DNA of 64,000 nucleotides from the NCBI GenBank assembly GCA_027475525.1, contig JAMWFC010000089.1:310001-374000 (forward strand). The letters are read 5' to 3'. Below, in pieces: positions 23,832 through 33,453 of the stretch. The notes below the pieces were generated by a model. That model made no database searches, was not told the DNA's origin, and saw nothing but the letters and a program-made list of their open reading frames with translations. The stretch's first letter is position 1, and each line of letters begins with the position of its first letter. The position numbers and the translations under genes were made by a program. Source of the DNA: Macrolepiota albuminosa. Lineage: Eukaryota; Basidiomycota; Agaricomycetes; Agaricales; Agaricaceae.

Positions 23832-26121
23832 ATGTCTGCTGCCAATGAAGTCTGGTGTCACCTCCTCACACATACCCACAGATCTGCTCTTGTCCAGTCT
23901 TTCCCTGTCCAATGCTTAGGTCGCATCCAGGAATTGAAGGAAGCGGTCAAAAACTACGAGTTGGATATTTGCAAGGATATCAGACCCGACCAGCTCCTCG
24001 TGTGGCGATGCCCCGAGTCCCCTATTCTCGACAACATTGACGACACCATTGAGCACCAAGTCAAGCGCATCATCGCTCACAACCTCGACAAGCAAATATT
24101 CTCCCAGGAGCAAACTCTCGCAGATATCGCCCTCGTCCCCGACGAGGTCCTAATCGTGCAGCTCCTCACTCCACTGGCAGGTTATGCCATCGTCTTCTAC
24201 CCTTCATCGCAATATCTAACCTCATATTACAGTCTGGTGCCTTGCCTTGAGTCACGATAACCAGCCCATTGGACAGTCATTCATGGTGTTTGTCGACCCT
24301 ATGGATAACGGCGCGAAACTGAAGGAGAAGGCCGTGCAAGCGAGAGGGGCTACTTTGCAAGACGTTCCCCTGGATGACCTCACATTATGGAAACTATACA
24401 AGCCACAACCATTCGACGAGATAGACAATCCCGAATACTATAAAAAGCTTCAACTTCTGCGCAGGAGATCCGAGGTCACAAACGAGAACAAGAATGAGAG
24501 TGCTGTGATGCTAAGCCCAGAGGCCCAGATTGGTACGCCTGAGGACTGGCCAAACGACGAACTCCAATTTTTGATACAAGTTCCCCGTGCGTCGAGGATT
24601 CCTACATTATATACGTTTCTCTGATGTTCTGCATTGTAGAGCCTCGCGTGGCCAAACGAAAGGCCGATGAACTGGACGTTGACGAACTCGAACAGCGAAA
24701 ACGCAACCAGCTAGCTACAGAGCCACCCTCTGATAACGGGCGCCCCTGTAATTACATATGGTTACAAATGGGGCCTCGTGCAATCCTCGATGAACACCCA
24801 GCCCCCCACCTCGAAATACCACCCATTAACCTTCTATACGACGGTTTCGGGCTCTTCCTCGATATTTTCCAACAAGACACCATTGAACCAGAGGAAATCA
24901 ATAGTTTCAAGATGATCGAGGCCGTCGATGAATTCGCTTCTGCCATGAACGGTTTCTATATAACCGAGGGTGCTAGGAGGGGTGTAGGATTGTTCCTGCT
25001 TAACGCCATTTTTGCCGCAAGGAAACAGCCTCTTTTGAACAGTGAGCTACGCGCGTCAGCCATTGGTTCAGCAAGAACACATGGTCACTGCATTGGTCCT
25101 CATCATGTAGCATCGATGGTTGTCGAGTTCAAGGATTTGCAATATGGCATCTTCTCACTGCCAGAACCAGAGATTGTTTCGTACTTCGCTCACTCGCAAA
25201 GGATTGCGATTGCGTCGGCGATTGACCCGGATGCGTTTCTTGGACGGCGAATTCCTTGCATTGGTATAGTTGTGATAGGTGAGCCCTGGTTGTTATCCTT
25301 GCATGCTTAAGTACTTATTCGTCTATATAGGATCGGAAATCAGGTTCCATGCACTGCTAACGTTGGGTGGTAGATTTCGGTCTATTCCCCTCACGCCAGC
25401 GATCTCCTGTGTTGCAGGATCCTCAAACGGGTGGGAGCGCAAGGCTCTACGTAGGGCTTTCATGGCTGCATCTGTCCTTCACGCTAGAATCCATACTGAT
25501 TGTAAATCACTGTTGAAATTCCCTGAAGATACGCAATCAACATACCTGCCCGCCATTTCGACGCTCGGAACATTCGGAATTAAAAACTTGGTGCCATGGT
25601 TCAAGCCACCACAAGCGTCTCGCTACTTGTACTCCGCTGAGGACGACTCAGGAAGGGAGATCTTTGTCAAGTTCACCCCGACATACTCGGAAGAGTTACA
25701 TCGTTTTTGTCATGCGAAAGGTCACGCACCAGCTTTGCTAGCCTGTGAAGTTCTCCCCGGTGGTTGGTATGGCATTGCTATGGAATGTCTCACGGACATT
25801 TACGCAATCTCCCGCTCACCATTTCTCGAAAAATATCGGGACAGATGGGAAAGTGAGCTTCGGGAGCTGATGCAGTCCTTTCACCAAAGTGGTCTTGTTC
25901 ACGGGGATCTGCGAGATGTGAACATTATATGCAATTCTGAGGGAAACCTCTGGTTGGTTGATTTCGACTGGGGTGGCAAGAAAGGCGAAGTATTTTACCC
26001 AACAGCAGACCTTAATGAAGAGCTTATATCTGGTCGAACATCGAAAAGCCTTGCAATCACAGTATCCGATGATGAAAGGGTACTGGAGATTACACTCAAG
26101 AAGATTAAACCTTTGGGATGA
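23832..26121 (+). CDS. Crinkler (CRN)-like protein with kinase-like C-terminus
   Basis: Four exons: 23832-24180, 24233-24586, 24640-25278 and 25331-26121, with introns of 52, 53 and 52 nt, giving 710 aa. The start ATG has a good context (TCACCATGT). Residues 1-115 form a CRN ubiquitin-like header (VWCHLL...LKEAVKN...DQLLVWRC). A second header follows directly at the first splice junction (VWCLAL...LKEKAVQARG...DDLTLWKL), so the header is duplicated. A basic KRKADELDVDELEQRKRN linker may be a nuclear localisation signal. The C-terminal third is kinase-like: IFVKFTP (Lys), LVHGDLRDVNII (catalytic Asp) and WLVDFDWGG (metal-binding Asp). CRN proteins can act in the nucleus of host or self; the target is unknown. 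Splice sites are inferred from frame and motif continuity. Confidence 0.85.
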
Positions 26122-26583
26122 AGATTTTTTATACTGTTCGTTTCGCGCACCCTCCCACCTCACCCTTATATATCATAGGGACATTTTCAATTTGTAATTT
26201 AGTTAGTTACATTCTTATCTTCGACCTAGCCTAAACCCTGATTATTTCCATAGATTACCGTACAATAAACAAATTATCCCCTCAGTCGACAGCATATCAT
26301 TGGAGTGACTGAGGAATTCTGTAATTCTCTGCAACACCAATAGCAATTACAAGTTAAACTGATTCCAAGGCAAATCAACAAAGCAAGCATACCATATACA
26401 TAGAAAAACCAAGATAGCCAAATTCTACACGAGAGTAACGATAATACGCAAAGCAAAAAAGCGTTCGAAAGCAATCCGACAAGACAAGACAAGAAGACAA
26501 GAGGAGCGAAGGGGAGGAATGCGAACAAAACAACTAAAACAAAATCGCATACATACATTATTCCAAAACCATAAAGATAAATC
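26122..26583. other. Convergent intergenic region
   Basis: The 3' ends of the Crinkler gene (+) and the transcription factor (-) face each other here. An AATAAA-like signal (ACAATAAACAAA) lies near 26262. No ORF is supported. Confidence 0.6.
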
Positions 26584-29500
26584 CTAATCCTCTAGAAACT
26601 GGCGAGGGGAGCCCACCTAAATGCAATATCAGCTCAGACGATGGACTCCCAAGCGATAAAACGTTACCTTGTACATATACGACTGCCACGTCTCCTGCAG
26701 ACTCGTATCATCCGCCGCGATGCCCCTCAACACACCATCCGGGGTATAATGTTGACCATGCTGCTGCCGGAGATGGCCATAAACCCCATACAACTGCGCT
26801 ACCGGATCCACAACAGACGAATGCGGCACGCCATGAGGAGTCGTAGTTTGGTATGTCGGGTAGTAGTGTGTTTGCTGTTTCTGTGGTACATGTCCTTGTA
26901 GCTGGGCGTGATCCGTGTACTGTTGCTGTTGTGTGTATTCCATCTCGTCAGACGCTACCGCCGGCCGATGGTCAGAGACTTGTCGGGGCATGTGCGGCCG
27001 TGTCACTGAGTGAGCGCTGTTGTACGGCTGCTCGGGGTCAACATAATGTGGAGTAGACAAGACGGGTTGTTGATGAGGTGCCAGCTGCTGATGCGGGAAT
27101 TCCGAAGACATTGGGTACATAGAATGTTGTTGAGAGGGCTGAGTCGGTCTCTCCGGCTGCTCGTAGGCCAATTCCATCTGGTTGAGTGAATGCGAGGACG
27201 TAGGGTGGGTATCCGTGACAACAAAGGTGTGTTGTTCAGCATAATGCTCATCTTTATACTGCTGCTCGAATTGTTGCTGCCGGGTTTGCTGCTGCTGGAC
27301 ATACTGCAGAGACTGCTGCTGTCTCTGTCTCTCAAGCTCCGTCTGACGCTGTGCCTCACGCACAGCGCGCTGCCGATAATACTCATCCTCCCGTTCCCTA
27401 ACTTCCCTCCTCCTCCTCTCCTCCTCCTCCTGCTCCCTAAACAACCGCTGCTGCTGCTGCTCCATCTCCATCTCCATCTGCCGTCTCCTCTCCAACTCAT
27501 CACGTTTCGCCCTCTCCTTCTCCCTCTCCCTCTGCACAGCCTCCATCTGCATCTGCTGCTGATGACAGCGGGCGACATACTCCCTCTGGTACTGCTGGGA
27601 CGACACCTCCATCCTCGACGCGAACCCCGGCCCCCCACTCGCACTCGCACTCGGTCCATACGCCTCGCGGATCTGCGCAGCGATGTGCCCGTCAAACCCA
27701 CGCAACTCCCTCACCAAGCTCGGATGCACATTCGCAAACGACGGATTGTCGACAGGCACGAACGCGTAGCCCGGCGAGTCCGATGCCCCCGGCACCGACG
27801 AGGAGGACGAGGACGGGCTAGACGAGGACGCGGTGGTGCTTGCGGTAGTAGGGCGCACACGAGGCGCAGCTTTAGTGGTGAGTGTATGCGTCTTGCCGCT
27901 GAAGATTGACAATTCATCGTTTTGTTCCCCACCCGGCGGGGTGGGCCTGAATATATCCCCTGGCACGCTAGGCGGGACGCCGTTGTTGGTGTCCATGAAA
28001 ACCGTCTGGGCCTTGCGATGCAATCGCTGCAAAATCGGCTAGTTACGACGACATGTGTGTCATGAGTATGTGTGTGAGGGGGAACGGGACGACGTACCAG
28101 GAACTTGGTGGAACGACCCCCGTATGCAGAGGCTTGCTCAAACAGTTCGCATGCAGTACGCAGTTCTAGCAAGGCCGCTGGAGCCACTTTTGACCGCGAG
28201 CTGTGCGTTACGACGGATGCCAACATCACCTATAAGCGAGTCAAATCTTAATCAATCCGTGGCCAAGGGTGCAAGGCGAGAAAGGCGGAAAAAAAGGGAA
28301 GAGAGGAGGGAGGGGAAGGAAACATACCGCAGCAGAGAAAGCATGAGTCCACAAAACCCAAAAGCGCGCAATTTGCGCAGGGAACAACCTAAACTGCTGC
28401 GACACGGACGCGATGATCGTACACGCGCTCCGATATCCCGCAAGGAAAGACGGTGCATATTGACTCCTAATCGGATCCGCAGGGTTGCTAGAAATCGCAT
28501 GTGCAAAGAAACATCGGTGGATGTAAAGTAACGCTGTCTCAACGTGTGAGTAAAAAATGTAAAAGTAAAAAAGTAAAAAAAAAGGGCCACTCTCTCTCTC
28601 TCTCCAACGCAAACACAAGGGGGGGAGAGAGAGACTTACTCAGCTCCCGATAATTAATCGGCATAAAATGGCTCATCGTCTGCGCCAAACCCGCTCCCTG
28701 TGGCGGAGGACCCTGTGCATACGCCGGAAGTTCCATATCGCGAACTTTGCGATCAAGCTCAAGAATAATCGAATACTTTGGTGCGCGGGACGTCAAAGTG
28801 CCCTGGACGACGCCCGCGACACACTCTGCGCCGAATCGGGCTTTCCAATACGGGACTGTCGGGAAGGAAGGCGTTAATGACCTGTGGGTACAAGAGAAGG
28901 AGGAGAAGGAGGAGGAGGAGAAACGAAGGATGGGATGGGGACGTACAGCTTGGTTGGATTGCGCCGTCGTCTGTCATTGTTTGGTCTGGATCGAAAGGAA
29001 GCTCGCAATCTACAAAAGGGAGGGAAAAAGTCGCTAGTCGGCCCGTCGCGAGACTCTGTGTTCCGTCGTGCGCAGCCATCAGCGTGGGGTCTCCAAAAAA
29101 TCGAAAGACAAAAAAACCGAAAGAAAAGAAAGAAAAGAAAGAAAGAAAGAAAGCGAGAGTATGCGAGGGAGAGGGAAGGGGGGGAAGAGGGGGAGAACAC
29201 GTACCTGCCAACAATCGGTTATGAACAATTCCCAGAACAAGGCACGACGTTTCTGCACTTCAGCAGGGGGTAAACTCCAGCGCGCGCAATCCCGATCTAT
29301 CCTCGCCCAAATAATCAGCACACTATACCAACGCCAGCACCAACACCAGAAGCAACCACTCACGCAGACCAATCTATCTCAACCCAAGGGTTTGGGGGGG
29401 GGGCGCAAAAAGGCAACAAAAAAAGATCATCACAGCAATCAGCAACACACTCCCAACACCTCAAAATCAAAAAACGACATACACTCTGCGCCAACTTCGT

Positions 29501-31474
29501 CGCGATACCCATAAGCCCCCACGTGGCCTCAATAGCGTTCTCCCCGCCCTGTACGCCCTCATAAATCGCCATGAGCGCGAGAGTCTGCACGGTCGCGACG
29601 GAGGGGGGCCGTTCGAGGACGGGCGCGAGACCGAGCGCGGTCTTTGTGAGCGTGTAGTACGTGCTGGCGTCTGCGGTTGCGTCTGTGAGCGCGCCGAAGG
29701 CTAGGAGGATGAATAGGAGTGCGAGGTCGTGTGGCTGCTGCTGCTGCTGCTGCTGTTGTTGTTGGTGGTGGTGTTGGTGGTGTTGGTGTTGGTGTTGGTG
29801 TTGGTGTGGGGGTGTGGAGGCGAAAGGAGGGGGAGGGTGAGAGGGAGCGGGAGGGTGAGGGTGAGGGTGAGAGGAAGGGAGAGGAGGGGGAGAGGGACAC
29901 GCCTCGGTGTACCACGCGGGGAGGATTTCTTCCTCGAGCTGGCGCCGGGTGACGGCGCCGAAGAACCAGGGTGCCTGTTCGAGGTATGACGCGCACAGAC
30001 GCTGTGCCTCGGACCAGGGAGGGACGTAGGTCTTTGTTAATATGTGAAAGTCGAGCGGGGGGTCGTGGGTATGGGTATATGAACAAGAGGAGGAGGGACC
30101 GAATGGGAAGGAGGACGCGAGGGCTTGGATGCCTCGGGGGAGCGTGGAGTGCGTATTTGTGTTAGTATTTGTAGTCCAGGTTTGTGGTTCGGTGGTAGAA
30201 GGGAACGAGGACGGTGTCGTCGTCGTGGGGGATGATGATGATGAGGCGGCTGCTTCGCCCTGTGTGGTAAGATAGGGATAGGATGGGTCAGTTGCGTTCC
30301 GTTTAGTTGGGGGTGGGAGGAAAGACGTACGATGAGGAGACTCTGTCGCGTGATCGTCAGAACACAGTCGGAGAACGACGACGACGACGAAGAGGACGCA
30401 CCTCCTGGCCCGCAGACCGACCATAAAACGTAGCAGCACCATCGTCCCTAATAGCCAGCGTCCCAAACGCATCAATCGCCTGACTCTCCTCCTCTCCCTC
30501 CTCCCCTCGCCTCCCCCCAGCCCCAGCCCCTCCTCCTCCAGCTCCAGCTCCTCCTCCAGCTCCAGCTCCACCACCACCACCACCACCACCACCGACGGCA
30601 GCGGCGGAGGGGGAGACATCGTCAAGCACCTCACCCGCAGCAGCATGCAGCTCAATAATACTCTTGATCCTAAGAAGGTCGCGCGAGAGCAGCGGGTGCG
30701 CATCACGCGTCTGGGTGGAATGTAAGATCGCCAACGCGTCTTCGAGTTGTCGGATCCTGTCGCTCATCGCTGCGATCTTTTGGTGCAGTTTCTCTGTGTC
30801 TGCGAGGACGAAGCTTTAGGCCAGGCGAGCAGGCGAGAGGGGAGGGGGGAGGGGAAGGGTCGTCAGCGTTAGCGGAGGAGGAGGCGGAATAGAAGAGAAG
30901 AGACTGAGGATAGAGCAGAGCGACTCACCGAGTGCCCTGGCCGGTGGTCAAGCTCCCATTCGGACATATCGCGGAGCACCCGCGTCGTTTACAACTAGAT
31001 GTGAGATAAGTAACCCATGGCCAAGGGAGGACGGGTGGGGATACACAATTGCGAATGAGTGGTGGAAGGACACCGTACGTACCTCGAGCACGGCACTGTC
31101 TTGTCGCATTTGAGTTTAAGTCTGGGGGCGCGGCTCGGGTGGAAGGACACCGTACGTACCTCGAGCACGGCACTGTCTTGTCGCATTTGAGTTTAAGTCT
31201 GGGGGCGCGGCTCGTTTGAATGGATGGGTGGGTGGGAACGACGACGTACCGTCTGCATTCGGCACAGGAGAGAGCACCTGCACACAACGGGACGGGGCGG
31301 GGCGGGGCGGGGGCGTCAGTCAACCAACGACACACAAAACACACCGGACGCCGACGTACCTCTGGCGCGCTTAGACTCTTTATCCTGTGCCCGCTGGATC
31401 TGCGCGGGCGTGAGCTCCTTCTCCCTCTCCCTCTCCCTCTCTCTCTCCTTGCGTGCTTGCACTTGCCCTTGCAT
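26584..31474 (-). CDS. Zn2Cys6 fungal-specific transcription factor
   Basis: Thirteen exons on the minus strand: 31474-31360, 31277-31250, 31198-31160, 30994-30929, 30813-30402, 30259-29485, 29296-29205, 29055-28947, 28855-28640, 28533-28328, 28229-28098, 28038-26668 and 26616-26584, totalling 1197 aa in one frame. The start is MQGQVQARKERERE. The zinc cluster is spread over three exons: CAEC, then CDKTVPC, then C...C (Cys 43, 46, 53, 59, 62, 71). FVLADTEKLHQKI and a short coiled coil follow, then FYGRSAG, a His/Gln tract, and the fungal-specific regulatory domain (RRALFWELFITDCWQ, FVDCELPFDPD, PINYREL, LYIHRCFFA, RFWVLWTHAFSAA). The last 450 residues are Gln/Arg-rich coiled coil, ending VGSPRQFLED. 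The exon 6/7 junction (29485/29296) is frame-compatible but the least certain. The 39-nt third exon appears twice because of a 77-bp duplication. Target genes unknown. Confidence 0.85.
31061..31214. repeat. Exact 77-bp tandem duplication over a TF exon
   Basis: 31061-31137 equals 31138-31214. Each copy contains the 39-nt zinc-cluster exon (31083-31121 and 31160-31198) with its splice sites. Probable assembly artefact. Confidence 0.95.
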
Positions 31475-31534
31475 CCGGTACCCAGCACGTTACCCGCCAA
31501 CGCCGACGTCGAAGCAGAACAAGTCAAAAACCAA

Positions 31535-31567
<33 letters not shown>

Positions 31568-32458
31568 GACCTCCCTCTCCGTCCTTCCTGTCTTCCTGTC
31601 TTCCGGGGTGGGGTGGGGTGGGGTGGGGTGGGGTCGTAACTCGTAACTCGCAACCGTATCTGTATCCGTAACCTTACCGCTCCCAAAGCGTATTGTATCC
31701 TCCAATCCCGTAAGCGTAACCGCCGTGCTATTATAAACAAGCAACCCGTGAGCCCCGCGTCCAAGTATATTATATATAGACCGAGGGGTTCAGTCTTCAG
31801 TCTTCAGTTTTCGTTTTCGGTTTTCGGTTTTCGGTTTTCGAGCACAAGGGTGCGGCGGTGTGTGGATGCTGGAAGAAAGGAGAAAGGGGAAAGGAGAAAG
31901 GGGGACTGTTGGTTGGGTTGGGTTGGGTTGGGGTTTTTTTTAGGTTCGCTAGTACTAATTAGTTAGGCTCCTGACTTGAGCTTCCGGCTCCAAGGCACAA
32001 TACAATTTAAATGCAACGCACCACGACACACGACACACGACACGACAAGCCACACGTAACGTAATAATGGATCCGTCGGATAAGTATGCACATATGTAGG
32101 ACCCATGGCATGGCATGGCGTGGCATGGGATCTCGGGGGTATTGCTATATGGCGTTATGTTGTGCGTTAATGGATCTTTGTGTGATGTGATTGTGATTGT
32201 GACTGTGATTAAGTAGTTCAGGGTGTTGTGCTTGTACTTATGGCAGTGGGGTGGGTAGGATGTGATGTGATGTGATGTGATATGGGATTGGTAAAGGAGG
32301 AGGGAGGAGGAAGGGTGCGTAAAAGCCAAGAAAAAAAAGAAAAAAAAAAAGATGATACCACGCGTACGCGGGAGATGACATGTACACTTCCATAAACCCT
32401 GCAACACCACTGTCAAATGTCCACCAAAATAGTCGTAGTAAGCCCTTGCAATCAAGAA
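31475..32458. other. Simple-repeat-rich intergenic region
   Basis: This is the promoter side of the transcription factor and the 3' side of the REEP gene. It holds short tandem repeats: CACGAA units near 31540-31567, GGGGT units near 31603-31635, TTTTCGG units near 31808-31838, GATGT units near 32258-32281 and an A-run near 32330-32350. The GGGGT array could form a G-quadruplex. No gene is supported. Confidence 0.6.
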
Positions 32459-33396
32459 TCACGACCCCCAGCCAAACCAACTCCTCGCATTGCCCTGCCT
32501 CTGCCTCTGGTGGACGCGGCCATCCCCAACGTCGTACCCCTCAACATCACTCGGCACATCAACCTCCTCGAACCGGCCCGTCCCCGTCCCTGAACTCGCG
32601 CGTTCACGCAACCCAGGAACCTCCCGATCCAGCGCCGCCAGCTCAGCCTGAAGCCTGCGTCTGCGTTGCACAACGTCCTGGTTCGAATTCGAATTCGAGC
32701 TGGCATCCGGTCCTCCCACAGCGGCATCCGTCATGAACGCCGTGCCAGACGCCACGATGCGCGCTCCGTACGTCCCCCACAGCGCTCCAAGTATCCCTGC
32801 CCCGGTTCCCGCTCCCTGCGCCTGGGCCTGTGCCTGCGACTGGGGCTGGGGCTGGGGCTGGGGCTGCACAGTACCCCAAAGCGCACGCAAGCGCTCCTGT
32901 ACGAACCTATACACACGCGCCCTAAGCTGCGCAAGCGCCTCATCAATCTGCGTCTCATGCGCCCTCAAAAACGGGCGCAAATGCCTCGTGTAGATGTACG
33001 ACGCTCCCTGCGTCTGTGGTAGCACTAGGTACAACAAAAACATCATTTTCAGTGTATAATAAAACGGGATCCTGCGTGATCAGCCAGTGTGTGTGTGTGA
33101 GTTTCCTTTTCCTCTCCGGGGAGCAAGCGTACCATGAGAGAACCCATTCCGCGAGGTACTCGACGCCGACGAAACACCCGAGTACAGACCAATACATGAG
33201 CCAGCGCTCAAGGTCCGCCTCTGACGCCGGGCGCTGTGTGAGAGTCTTATACGACGCATAACCGGGGTACAAGAACGCCGCCGTGGAGCTGGGGGGGGGA
33301 CGAGCGACAGTGAGCGAGGGGGCCGCTTTGGGGCAGGGACGAAAAAAACGTCCAGGAGCCTGCCTACCTGACGATACGCGCAGTGAGACCGAGCAT
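32459..33396 (-). CDS. TB2/DP1/HVA22 (REEP/Yop1-like) ER membrane protein
   Basis: Three exons: 33396-33368, 33288-33133 and 33071-32459, with introns of 79 and 61 nt, 265 aa. The spliced product begins MLGLTARIVSS and shows the family signature: FLYPGYASYKTL, RWLMYWSVLGCFVGVEYLAEW, then across the second splice site WIPFYYTLKMMFLLYLVLP and QTQGASYIYTRHLRPFL. The hydrophobic hairpins shape tubular ER membranes in this family. The C-terminal half is a longer, low-complexity tail with alternating Gln-Pro/Gln-Ala, a short coiled coil (QRRRRLQAELAALDREV) and an acidic stretch, ending SWFGWGS. The start is the ATG that gives the canonical N-terminus after splicing. It is divergent from the BAH-PHD gene. 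Confidence 0.9.
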
Positions 33397-33453
33397 GGGA
33401 GTCCAATGCAAGCAAACAAGATCGCAAGGGTGCTGACATAAGCCACATGGGGG
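33397..33453. promoter_or_regulatory. 57-bp divergent start-to-start interval
   Basis: The predicted ATG codons of the REEP-like gene (minus, 33396) and the BAH-PHD gene (plus, 33454) are separated by only 57 bp. If both starts are right, the two genes must share a promoter or have promoters within each other's 5' regions. No TATA box is seen. Confidence 0.55.

Noticed and set aside
27190..27909. 239-aa Leu/Pro-rich plus-strand ORF resembling a membrane protein
   Set aside because: It is the complement of the Gln/Glu/Arg-rich coiled coil of the transcription factor; CTG/CTC runs produce the apparent leucines.
29559..30086. Pro/Ser/Thr-rich ORFs on both strands in 28.2-30.1 kb and 31.2-32.9 kb
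   Set aside because: Frame shadows in GC-rich coding or simple-repeat DNA; they conflict with the well-supported exon frames.
31061..31214. Exon duplication as a novel regulatory device in the zinc cluster
   Set aside because: The period is exactly 77 bp as at six unrelated sites, so an assembly overlap is the simpler reading; kept only as a check item.
31603..31838. CRISPR-like or telomere-like arrays in the simple repeats
   Set aside because: The units are 5-7 bp microsatellites without spacers and do not match the TTAGGG telomere unit; the organism is eukaryotic.
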